Assembly (NCBI GenBank): GCA_963693085.1
Contig: OY856413.1
Coordinates: forward strand, 743,686,556-743,750,555
DNA: 64,000 nt
From: Alisma plantago-aquatica
Taxonomy: Eukaryota > Streptophyta > Magnoliopsida > Alismatales > Alismataceae
Direction of reading: 5' to 3'
Part shown: piece after piece, positions 24,950 through 36,927 of the stretch
Position numbering within the stretch: the stretch's first letter is position 1
How the letters are laid out: the number at the start of each line of letters is the position of its first letter
Program-made: the position numbers and the translations under genes
The notes under the pieces: generated by a model
Told to the model about the DNA's origin: nothing
Databases searched by the model: none
The model's input: the letters and a program-made list of their open reading frames with translations, nothing else

Positions 24950-26504
24950 GTCGGGGTCTCATTTTCCCTCCATTCTCGCTGCCAAGACCTAGTTCTTCTT
25001 TTCTCCTTTGCCTCCATTTTCGCACCGCCAAAGCTCATTTTCCCTCCATTCTCGCTCGGCCAAAGCTTCTCCTTACCAAAAGAGCTGCCGCGCCGCCAAA
25101 GCTTTGCCAAGAAGGTCGTCGTCGTGTTCGAAGGGAGCTCATCGTCAAAGCCTTGCCTCCTCTCCATGAAACCCTTGCCGCCTCTCCGCGTTGCCAAGCC
25201 TCCTCTCCGCGAAAAGAGCTCGTCGTCGCCGCCTCTCCACACTTCCACGAAGGTTGCCGCCTCTCCAGGAAGGTCGTCACATCCTCCACGAAGGTCACCG
25301 TCATTTCCAAGTAAGGCCACCGCCTTGTTCCCTCATTCCCGAGTTCGTTCCCGCCGTCATGGAAGCGTCCAGGTCCAATCTCGGTCGACAATTTGTCGAC
25401 CAAGAGCCACCTGCGCACGACGTCCAGGTGGGCTCCCGGTCGACGAATTGTCGACCGAGATTGGACCTGGACTCCTTTAACTATACAGTTATATTGTTTT
25501 TCCATTTTATATGGTTTGATAACATCCCACTTCCTTAATCAATTGCTTAACACCCAATTTTGTTAGTTGCATGCTAACCTAGCTCTCTTCTACTTTCCTT
25601 AGTGTTAATTTCTTAAAGAATTTTCTCTAGTTAGTGTTACTTAACATGCTTTTAGTTGCTTAGTTAGTTGATTTCCTAGTTAGTGTATGCTTTCTTTATT
25701 TTGATAATTTCTCTAGTTAGTTGATAGATCAGAGTTGCCATTATTAGATTAGTGTAGTTGCTTGTTCTTTCTAGCTTGGCCTAATTGCTTGCCATTTCCA
25801 ATCTTCAACTAGCTTCTCTCTCTTGCTAGTGTATTGATCATTTATTTCTTAGTCCATGATATCTAATTTTCCAGGGCTGGTCTAGATTTTAAATTTTTTC
25901 CTTCCATTTGCTTACATCTTAGTCTAAATAATCATACCCCCATTTAAACCATAAAAATTGTAGCTCTATGCACTAGAAGTCTGGATAATGACATCATGAC
26001 TGGAAGGAAATCCTTAGATTATGAGGAGTAAACTTTGGATACTCCCAAATTGACACTTTAGGGTTGATGCATGAAATAATGCATTTATATATTAACTTAG
26101 AAACCCGTTCAAAATTTACTCATTATGAGTAAACTTTGGATAGTCCCTGGTTTGGGACTGTTTTTGGATATTTAATCTCACTTAGGATGTACCTGTATAA
26201 TGTATGTTTAGTTTTGTAGAAAATTTCAATAGGATTTCTTCATTTGTTCTCTGGGTACATATATGAGTGGTTATTTGCCATTTACATCGGTGTACTTGGA
26301 GAACTTAGGGGAAATGCTGCTGATTTTTTTTCAAAATTAAACATACATTATACAGTTACTAGTGAGATTAAATATTCAAAAATGGGATAGGTGGTACACT
26401 TTAGTATATAAGTAATTAACTTCCTATCAATAAAAACTTATAGATTATTATAGTATCAATATTAAACGGTTAGTTTTATAATTAATTTTAATGTGATATA
26501 GAAA
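24950..26504 (+). promoter_or_regulatory. Probable 5' leader and leader intron of the transposase gene
   Basis: A GC- and CT-rich block (about 24,950-25,370) with repeated GCCGCCTCTCC and GCCAAAGCT motifs resembles a leader exon. A donor-like GTAAGG occurs at 25311 and an acceptor-like GATATAG ends at 26501, three bases before the transposase ATG. The AT-rich DNA between them (about 1.2 kb) would be the intron. Transcript data would be needed to prove this. Confidence 0.4.
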
Positions 26505-29500
26505 ATGGATCGAAGTTGGATGTCTATCAAGAACCGTTGCAGTCCAGAGTTTGCCAAAGGTCTTGATGAATTTATCAGATTTGCTGAGGAACATAGGAAA
26601 CTACCTACATATAGGCTATATTGTCCATGTAGAAATTGTTGTAACAATTTGAAAGTTGATACTGGTGAGGAAATTAAGAATCATGTCATATGCAATGGGA
26701 TCATACAAGGTTATAATGAATGGTATTGGCATGGAGAGAAATTGAATTATGGATCAGAAAATGTCGATACTAATAGTTGTGGCATATAAGATATAGATAA
26801 TGATGATAATGTTAATGATGAACCGATTCAGGATGATATGGTTGATGAGATGCTACGTAGTTGTCGGGACAATGTCATTGATCCACCTTCTTTATTTGCA
26901 AACATTGTCCATGATGCTGAAAAACCATTATATAAGGGTTGTACTAAGTTCACGAGGTTGAGTGCTGTGATGCGATTATATACTCTTAAAGCTCAAAACC
27001 GTTGGAGCGATAAGAGTTTCACTTCACTGTTGTCTTTGTTAAAGGAAATTCTTCCTGAAGGCAACGAGCTTCCAATTTCAACATATCAAGCAAAGAAAAT
27101 AATGTGCCCAATGGGAATGGAGGCTAAGAAGATTCATGCATGTCCAAATGATCGTGTGTTATTTTAGAAGGACTATAATAATTTGATAAATTGTCCAAAA
27201 TGTGGTGCGTCAAGGTATAAGACTACAAATTTAGCTAAGGCTAAAAATGGCTCTCCTGCCAAGGTGATGTGGTATCTACCAATAATACCACGATTTCAAC
27301 GTTTATTTGCTAATACAGAAGATGCACAAAATTTGTCTTGGCATGGGGAGTTAAAGGTCAATGATGATGGCATCCTACGACATGCATCTAATTCACCAAA
27401 ATGGAAGAAAATTGATTTATTATACCCTCAATTTGGTAAAGAACCAAGAAACCTAAGACTTGGGCTCTGTACAGATGGAATGAATCCCTATGGTACATTA
27501 AACAACCAACATAGCACGTGGCCTATTATGATTGTTATATATAATCTTCCTCCTTGGTTGTGTATGAAAATAAAGTATGTGATGTTGTCAATATTGATAT
27601 CAGGGCCCAAGCAACCTAGAAATGATATTGATGTTTACCTTCAACCTCTAATTGATGACCTAATGAAACTATGGGAAGAAGGTATTATGACATATGATGC
27701 TTCACGTAAAGAGATCTTCAGTTTGCGTGCTATGTTATTTTGCATGATTAATGACTTTCTAGCTTATGAAAATTTGTCTGGATATAGAATAAAAAGATAC
27801 AAAGCATGTCCTGTTTGTGAGGAAAATACTGATTCAATCAGACTGAAACATGGTGGTAAAATTGTATATCTTGGTCATCAGAGATTTCTCCCACCAGTGC
27901 ATCCTTATCAAAGGCAACACAAAACCTTTAATGGGTCAACTAAGGAACGAAGTGCTCCTAAACCTATACCAGGAAATGTTGTATATGATAGGGTGAAACA
28001 TATTGTTAATGAATTTGGAAAGAGTTCAAGTAGTCATACACTCGCATGTGACAAATATCTATACAAGAAGAGGTCAATATTCTGGGATCTTCCTTATTGG
28101 AGATCTTTGGCAATTAGACGCTACATTGACGTCATGCATTTTGAAAAAAATATTTGTGATAGCATCATTGGTACGCTATTGAACATACCAGGAAAGGCTA
28201 AAGATGGCATCCAATCTAGAAAAGATTTAGAATTAATGGGTATTAGAAAAGAATTATCAGTGGAGATCAGGGGTCGCCGCACATATTTACCACCGACTTG
28301 TTACACTTTGTCAAAGAAAGAGAAAAAGACTTTCTGTGAGTTCTTGTATAATATTAAGGTTCCACAAGGATACTCTTCTAATATTCGTAGATTGGTATCA
28401 ATGAAGGATTTGAAACTGATAGGTCTCAAATCTCACGATTGTCACACCTTAATGCAACAAATTTTACCTGTGGCTATTCGATCTATATTGCCGAAGCATG
28501 TAAGGTTTGCAATCACAAGACTCTGTTTCTTCTTCAATGAAATATGCAACAAAGTGATACATCCTGATACTCTCGATAAATTACAGAAAGATGTAATTGT
28601 TACCATGTGTCAGCTTGAAATGTACTTTCCTCCTTCATTTTTTGATATCATGGTTCATCTTGTAGTACATATTACAAGGGAGGTGAATATGTTGGGTCCA
28701 ATTTTCTTACACTGGATGTATCCATTTGAACAGTACATGAGTGTTTTTAAAGGTGATGTTCGGAATCGTTATCGTCCTGAAGGGAGTATTGTTGAGGGTT
28801 ACATGGCTAGGGAGGTGATGAACTTTTGTAATGATTTTTTGAATTGCAATGAAACTTGTAGCGATCAAAAAAATTCCCATCACACTGGATCTTATTGTGG
28901 CAAAAGAACTCTGGGAGGATGAGTGAAAGGAATCAGTCGTGAGTTGTGGGAACAAGCGCATTTGTATATTTTACACAACATCGATGAAGTTAGTAGCTAC
29001 ATCACAGAATACAATGATCTTATAAAGAGAAATAATCCGCGATCCAGTTCAATGTGGCTTGCAAGAGAGCATAATCGAACATTTATTAGGTGGTTTGAAG
29101 AGAAAGTATTTAATCAACTATCTGAATCACCAAATAATGTTGCTGAGAACATAAAACGGATCGCCTTTAAGCCAAAAATGGATGTCATGTCATATGAAGG
29201 TTATGACATTAACAGATTTTCATACTACACAAAGCGTCAAGATGAAAGTAGTGTAGTTCAAAATAGTAGGGTCACTGTTAAAGCTTGTTCATTGTATTTT
29301 GCTAGTGCCAAAGATAAAAGACCACGCGAAGCTGAGATGTCATATTACGGCGTCATTGAGGATATATGGGAAATGGACTATACAATTTTTTGAGTTCCTA
29401 TATTTAGGTGTAATTGGGTTGACAACAACAAAGGAGTTTTAGTGGATGAGTTGGGTTTCAAATTGGTGAATTTGGAAAAGATTGGTTTCAAAGATGAGCC

Positions 29501-29744
29501 ATTCATCATGGCAGACCAAGCAAAACAAGTATTCTATATTGATGACCCGACAAATAAAAATTGGTCTGTCGTTCTTAATGGAAAAAGACAGTTTACTGTA
29601 GATCCTATAAATGAAGAAGAATACTACGAAAAGTATGATGATTCCAGTCCATTCTCAGTTGGTTTGCCAAGTGTAAATGTTGAAGATAACACCGATGAAT
29701 ATTATAAACGTCAAGACCATGCTGAAGGAATTTTCCTTGACTAA
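26505..29744 (+). pseudogene. CACTA TNP2-type transposase
   Basis: A single frame of 1,080 codons with no frameshift but four in-frame stops: 26787 TAA, 27165 TAG, 28920 TGA and 29391 TGA. Order of domains: transposase-associated domain (MDRSWM at the start, CPCRNCCNN, WYWHGE, residues 1-90), TNP2 core (residues about 225-560), DUF4218 (about 630-790, with WMYPFEQYMSVFKG and RNRYRPEGSIVEGY) and DUF4216 (about 945-1010, YGVIEDIWEMDY). Candidate catalytic acids are Asp in CTDGMNPYG (27474), Asp in MINDF (27753) and Glu in MHFEKN (28143). The enzyme would bind and cut the CACTA ends. The stops abolish a full-length product. Confidence 0.93.
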
Positions 29745-29866
29745 CAACTCAACCAATACTAAAGGCATGCATTCTTTGAATTATTTATTTTATTATCATG
29801 TATACCTTATCACTTGTGCTTTTATTATCACTTATTTTTTTATCATGTATACTTGTAGGTTCTAAA

Positions 29867-32800
29867 ATGGTGAGTGAAGATGAACATTCTGAGCATGAGC
29901 ACCATGAGGATGGTAGTGGTGATGCTAAGAAAAGTAGAGGTCCTACATTGATGCGTAGGCTGCAGGAGCTCAGGGCTAAAGGGGATAAATTGCCAATCCA
30001 ATTTGATATGACAGGAGCACCTGTTGGGGAACATGCTAGTGCTTTCAAGCATTATGTAGGGCGACTGCGCCCAGTAAGGTGGCAATAGATATAGAAAATT
30101 GGCATGATGTTCCTAATGCCAAAAAAGACCTCATATGGAAAGATATATTTGTGAGTGGAAGTGATATTATTTTAATATATTTTTTTATCTATTGATTCTA
30201 ATTTAGTTTGCTTGGAATTAATTCCTTTTCAAAACAACATTATTAATTACTTCTTTTGTATGTATAGGGTGTTTTTCATCTAAATGAAAAAGATCACAAG
30301 AAAAGAGTGCTACAACGTTGTGGTGTACGATGGAGGGGTTTTAAGACATATCTTGTAAGGGAATTTATAAATAATCCTAAACAAAAGAAGAAAGCTACAA
30401 ATGTATATATTTTTATAGATCCTGAGGTGTAGAAAAGATTTGTTGCAGCTAGGAGATCAGAAGCGTTTCAGGTAATAAAGATTGTGATGTATTGTATGAA
30501 TATTTAATTTTATACAATTAAGGAGGTGAATCTTTTTATACATGTTTGCCAAGTCTAAATTGCAATACCTCATTTTAAATGATCAGGCTATTCACCAGGC
30601 TCAAAAGGAAAGACGGGCTAAAAATGTGCATGACCATCGCTTGGGGCCCAGTGGTTATGCCTTCCGCCGCCAACTACAAGAGAAGTAATCCTCTTCTGGA
30701 GAAGAATCTAGTACAACTCAAGTTGAGAGACCACCCCGACACATGACATGGATTGATGCTAGAAAGAATCGAGCAGGTGAAATTGTCAACCCTGCAACTA
30801 AGGAGGTGGCACAAAAGATGGTAGGTTTATCCCAACTAAGTATTTATATCTAATTGATATTGTGATTTAATATTTTTATTAACTATGAATAGATTGATCT
30901 CCACAAGCAAAGGAAGGAAGGAAAGTTCATCCCAACTGGCTACATGGATGAACTAGCAGTTGCTCTTGGTATGAAGGAGCATCCTGGCCGTGTTAGGGGA
31001 TTAGGAGCTGGCATAGGATTCAAGTCTTATTTTGGCCCTTTGCAATCTAAAAGAGGTCGTGTAGGAGGTCTTACACAGGAGGATCTTGAAGCATTAGTAG
31101 CACAGAAAGTAAAAGAAATAATGTCTTCATTTCAGCCTACTCAACCTTCTCAACCTATTCATACTGCGCGTCTCTCAAGTGATGAGGTACAAGCCCATAC
31201 TCCAATTGTAGAAGGTCATGGGAGCACTCCTGATGACCCACCACAACAATCTGCAGTAAGTTTTTGTTCTATATGTTGTGTTATTAGTATGATAAATATA
31301 TGATAATATATATAGTTGTAACATGTATCTGTTCTACTGTTTCTTATATAACTTATATTATTTCAATCTAGGTTGATATGAACTGTAAACTTGCAGTGAA
31401 GGTTCCAGAATATAATGTTGTGGCAGCGGGCAAGGTGTACAACCTTGGTGGTATATTGCATTGCCAACAAATTACTGATGACATTTGCCGTGTGTCCATC
31501 CATCTTGTGTATGACGGAATGGGGGACAAACCACTACCCACACCTAATCCTGAATATAGTACAGTTGAAGAAGCTGAGGGTGCTATGGTGGGTTGGCCTA
31601 GACACTTGGTTATCAATGACAAGGTATACCTTATTTCTACCATATTTTTCATATTTGACTGCATATATGAACTCGTGTAATATAAGTATGTAATTTAATT
31701 AACAGGTTTGTAAACCAAAAAGTAAAAATTCTACTAGTCGTTCTCCTATGCCCAAGCCATCTTTCATTCCTGAAGCTACATTCGACGAATTGGGAAGCAA
31801 ATGTAAATGTTTGTGTCGATACTTAGCCAACCAAAGCTCAGGATTACAAATGTTGGTCAATTTAACAGAAGATGCAGTTGGGAGGGATTTTGAGAATTTA
31901 ATTTTTCTTGATGATATTATAGAGTTGTTCCAGTATGATTGGCTAAATACTTCGGTAATAGAAGTATGGATAAGGTAATGATCTATCAATATATATATAT
32001 CAAATTCAAATACACATTTTTAGCTTAGTTCTATATATGGAAATAATTACAAATGTTTTACAGCCATTTATATACTGAGATCACAAACTTTGATATAAAG
32101 AATGTTGGATTCTTAGTTCCTTCAATCACTAGTCAAGTGGAGATAATTTTTGAGGATGTGAATGAGTACTTCTCTACTGCATTCAAATATTTTGCTAGTG
32201 AAGGGAAGGAAATTATCCTAATTCCTTTTAACGTGCAGTAAGTATTATTATTCAATATAATTTTAATAATGAATAAAATTATTTATTTAATGTTTATTTT
32301 ATTCTTACTCAGAGGTAGACATTGGGAATTAGTGGTGATTGCCCCTAAATTGATGACTCTTTATTATCTTGACCCAATGGGTAAAACAACAAGGAGTCAC
32401 AAACTGAAATTGCCAGCTATGGAGTAAGTATAAATTTAGTCAATGCTTCAACATGATATTTTTATTTAGAATTTCTATTTTACCAACTATTATTTAATTG
32501 ATAGGGGTATAAAGGATTTTCGTGATGCTGGAAGACAAATACCAACAAAATTAAAGACATTGACTTTGAAAAATGTCAAGGTAGCTACTTTGACAACTGC
32601 TTAGTCTTATATGTATTAATTTTCAATTCTAATATGTCAACTCTTATAGTGTTATCTCAACTGCTATTTATAGTAGTTTACTAACATTAAGTATAATTCG
32701 TTATTTGTAGTGTCCTATGCAAAATAATGACTGGGCTTGTGGCTACTATGTAATGAAATATATGGAAGCTATTGTCAAACAAGCATCACATGACATTCAA

Positions 32801-32991
32801 ACTATAAGTCAGGTAATAAAGAATAACATCATAAATTTACAAGTGATTGTAGTCATTTTATAAAATATTAGCATGTGCATTTTCTGTTACAGATCTTTAC
32901 AACTCAGCCTTACACCCTTGTGGACTTGAATGAATTCCGAGAAGGGTGGTCAGATTCTTTTCTAAATGAAGTCAATATAGCATTGGATTAA
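29867..32991 (+). pseudogene. CACTA accessory gene: DUF8039 and Ulp1 (C48) protease
   Basis: Multi-exon gene inferred from GT-AG borders: exons about 29867-30150, 30268-30471, 30587-30820, 30893-31255, 31372-31623, 31706-31974, 32064-32237, 32313-32423, 32505-32580, 32711-32812 and 32893-32991. The first exons carry an acidic head, RRLQELRAKGDKLP and NWHDVP. Exon 5 encodes the DUF8039-like KLAVKVPEYNVVAAGKV. The last exons form a SUMO-protease-like Ulp1 domain with the catalytic set visible: His in GRHWE, Asp in YYLDP, Gln in CPMQ and Cys in WACGYYVM (codon 32738-32740). Defects are a frameshift near 30,070 and stops in exon 2 (EV then TAG) and exon 3 (QEK then TAA). Such proteases are common cargo of plant CACTA elements. 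Confidence 0.85.
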
Positions 32992-33235
32992 ATATGTCAG
33001 CTCCATTTATGTATGTGACCCTTTCATATTTACTTTTGTATCTGATTAATATCATCTCAGACTTGCAATCTATCATTTTGTAAATTTTTATGTAATTATG
33101 AATCATATTTGTCATGAATGTGTGGTTTTGAATGGTGACGGTTGAGCATCAATGCTCCCCTCTCCCAGAATATATGAATCTTCTTGTTCTTCTGTTCTAT
33201 TTCATTTTCTGTAGAAATTTTTTAAAAAAAATCGT

Positions 33236-34025
33236 AACTTCTAGCGTCAGTTTTTTAAATAACCGACCCTAAAGATTGAATGACCACTTCAGTGTGATCC
33301 TCGGTCAAGAACATTTTCAACCAAAAATATTTCGTTCGACAATTTTCTTGATCGAGAGAGTTTTACAGGGTCGTTTTTTTTGGAATAACCGACCCTAAAG
33401 ATTGAATAAAAGACATAAGAGTAATCCTCGGTCGAGAAATTTCTCGACCGAGAGAGTTTTTCTCGACCGAGGATTACTTTGAAGTCTTTTATTCAATCTT
33501 TAGGGTTGGTTATTCCAAAAAAACCAACCCTGTAAAACTCTCTTGGTCGAGAAAATTGTCGAACGAAATATTTTCGGTTGAAAATGTTCTCGACCGAGGA
33601 TCACACTGAAGTGGTCATTCAATCTTTAGGGTCAGTTATTCCAAAAAAACCGATCCTGTAAAACTTTCTCGATCGAGAAAATTGTTGACCGAAAATATTT
33701 CGGTCGAAAATTTTCTCGACCGAGGATCACACTGAATTGGTCATTCAATTTTTAGGGTCGGTTATTCCAAAAAAACTGACCCTGTAAATGATATCGGTCG
33801 AGAAAATTGTCGACCGAGATCGTTATAGGGTCGGTTTTTTTGGAATAACGGACGCTATAGAGCAAATTCTGTAGAGCAAATTCTCACATGGGTCGGTGTT
33901 TTGCGTCGATGTTTACTCTGTAAGGTCGATTTTATTTGGTCAAATAAACCGACGCTATAGAGCAAACTCTATAGCGACGACCACTTAGGCGTCAGTTATA
34001 AAGTGATGCTGTAGGCTTAAAAAAA
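33236..34025. repeat. CACTA right subterminal palindrome cluster
   Basis: Several copies of AACCGACCCT, CGGTCGAGAA and their inverted forms. Within it, 33,260-33,445 and 33,455-33,641 are a large inverted repeat with arms of about 185 bp and a few mismatches. A further partial copy of the right arm follows at 33,645-33,770. Close to the terminus the motif changes to ACCGACGCTA. Confidence 0.88.
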
Positions 34026-34038
34026 CCGACGCTACAGA

Positions 34039-34055
34039 CCATTCCTGCACTAGTG
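34039..34055 (-). repeat. CACTA right terminal inverted repeat
   Basis: Reads CACTAGTGCAGGAATGG on the minus strand, 15 of 17 positions matching the left end. It is followed by ACG, and satellite sequence resumes immediately. Confidence 0.93.
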
Positions 34056-36905
34056 ACGTTGCAATACACTTGTGTAAAAGACTATACACAACAACACGCA
34101 AGCCACACACATATGTACAACAATACATGTGGCAGTACAAATGTGTACACAATAGTACACATTGCAATATAAATGTGTATAAAACTATACACAAAAGTAC
34201 GCATGTCAACACACATGTGTACAATAATACACACGCCAGTGCAAATGTGTACACAATATTACATATAGTAATTTAAATATGTATAAGACTATACACAACA
34301 ATATGCATGCTAATACACAAGTCCATACAAAAACAATACACATGGTGCCACACATATTTACAACAATGCACATGGCAGTGCAAATGTATATACAATAGTA
34401 CGCATGGCACTACACATGTGTACAAGATTGTACACAACAATATGCATGGCAACACACGTGTACAACAATACATATGGCAGTACAAGTGTGCACAAAAAAG
34501 CACACATGTGGACTAGACGATACACACAATATTACATGTATACAAAATTGTACACAACAATTTGACATGGTAGTACACATGTGTATAAAATTATACACAA
34601 TGGTATGCATGACAATGCACATGTACAATAGTACACATTGCAGTGCACATCTGTACAAAACTAAACACTACAATGCACTTTTGTACAAAATTGTACAGAA
34701 TAATACACATGGAACTACATGTGTACAAAATAATACGGTACAGTACACATAGAAGTACAAGTGTACACAACAATATAAATGGTAGTACACATGTGTACAA
34801 GACTATACATAAGATTACGTATGACAACACACATGTCTACAACAATACACACAACAGTACAAATGTATACACTACAATACACATTGCAATATACATGTGT
34901 ATAAGACTACACAACAATACACACGGCAACACATGGTAGTACAAATGTGTACACGATAGTACACATTACAATATACATGTGTACAAGGCTATACACAACA
35001 ATACACATGGCAACACACATGTGGACAACAATACACATGGCAATACAAATGTGTACACAACAGTACACATAGCAATACACACGTGTAAAAGACTTTACAC
35101 AATAGTACGTAAGCAACACACATGTGTACAACAATACACGTGGCAGTACAAATGTGTACACCACAGTACACATTGCAATATACATGTGTATAAGACTATA
35201 CACAACAATACGCATGGAAGCATACATGTGTACAACAATAGACATGGCAGTACAAATGTGTACAAGACAATACACATTGCAATATACATGTGTGCAAGAC
35301 TATACAGAACAGTACACATGGCAACACACATGTGCACACCAATACACATGGTAGTACAAATGTGTACACAATGGTATGCATGGTAGTACATGTGTGTACA
35401 AGACTATACACAACGGTATACACAACGGTACACATGGCAACACACATGTGCACAATAATACACGTGGTAGTACAAATGTGTACACGACTATACACATTGC
35501 AATGTACATGTGGACAAGACTATACACAATAGTATGCACGGTAACACACATGTGTACAAAAATACACATGGCAGTATAAATGTGTACACAATAGTACACA
35601 TGTGTACAAGACTATACACAACAATAAGCATGGCAACACACATGTGTATACTAATACACATGGCAATACAAATGTGTACATAATAGTACACATAAAAATA
35701 CACATGTGTATAAGACTATACACAACAATATGCATGGCAACACACATGTGTACAACAATACACATGACAGTACAAATGTGCACATAACGATATACAAGTT
35801 TGTTCACAACAATACGCATAACAACACACATGTGTACAACAAAATACATGATCGTACAAATGTGTACAACAAAGCACACATGTAGACAAGACAATACACA
35901 CGATATTACATGTGCACAAAATTGTACACAACAGTTTGACATGGTAGTATGCATATGTATAAAACTACACACAACGACACACATGACAATACACATGTAC
36001 AATAGTACAAATGAAAAGACCATACATATTAGTAGATATGACAATTCACGTGTACTAAACTATACACATGGAAATATGCATGTGTACACAAGAGTACATA
36101 TTTATACACAACTATATACAACAATATACATGGCAATACATATGTACACAAAAACTATACACATTGAAGTACACACGTGTACAAAACAATACACATAAAA
36201 ATACACATGTGTAAATAGTACACATGTGTACACAATAGTCACATGGTAGTACATGTGTACAAAACTGTACATAATAGTTGACATGGTAGTAGACATGTGT
36301 ACAAAACTACACACAACAGTAGACATGACAATACACATGTGTACAAAACCATACACATGAAAATATGCATGTAGAACTATATACATGGAAATACATATGT
36401 GTACAAAACTATACACATGAAAATATGCATGTGCACACAAGAGTACAATTCTTTACACAATTATACAAAGCTGTACACGTCACAGTACACATGTATATAA
36501 AACTATATGTATTGAAGTACACACATGTAAAAAAGAATACACTTGGCAATACACATGTGTACAACATACACATGTCAATATACATGTGTACTTCCATGTG
36601 TACAAATGTATACAGAACAGTACACATGGAGGTACACATGAGTACAAAGTTATACAGAACAATACACATGGAAGTATACATATATATTGAGCTACACACA
36701 ATATTACAAATGGAATTACACATGTGTATAAATTTTACACAACATAAATATGACATGTATATCTATAAAACTATGCACAACTATACACATGGCATAACAT
36801 ATGGGTATAATGATTTACACAATAGTACACATGGAAGTACACATATGTATAAAGCTACGTACATCATTATAAATGGAAGTAAATATATGTATAATGTTAT
36901 TTACC
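34056..36905. repeat. Satellite array, right part
   Basis: Continuation of the 104-bp satellite after the CACTA element. The same marker segments as in the left part occur: ACAAGT blocks at 34317 and 35794 and TTTGACATGG at 34561 and 35935. Beyond about 36,000 the units diverge and shift towards the simpler 42-bp pattern (GGAAGTACACATG). Confidence 0.93.
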
Positions 36906-36927
36906 AATGATATTCATACTTTTGGAT

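Larger units (their letters stand above)
20726..34055 (+). mobile_element. Complete CACTA (CMC/En-Spm) transposon in the satellite
   Basis: A 13,330-bp element with 17-bp terminal inverted repeats: the left end CACTAGTACAGAAATGG (20726-20742) and the inverted right end (34039-34055) differ at two positions. The flanking 3 bp are ACA (20723-20725) and ACG (34056-34058), so the duplication is imperfect by one base. Removing the element and one copy of the 3 bp restores continuous satellite sequence. It carries three gene modules in the plus direction: a Transposase_32-like ORF, a TNP2 transposase and a DUF8039/Ulp1 gene. Palindrome clusters lie at both ends and before the transposase gene. Stops in the genes indicate that it is no longer autonomous. 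Confidence 0.95.

Noticed and set aside
24925..25505. Arg/Gly-rich minus-strand frames
   Set aside because: Shadow of the GC-rich leader of the transposase gene on the opposite strand.
12850..36905. CRISPR-like regular repeats
   Set aside because: The units are continuous tandem repeats with no unique spacers, and the context is plant nuclear DNA.
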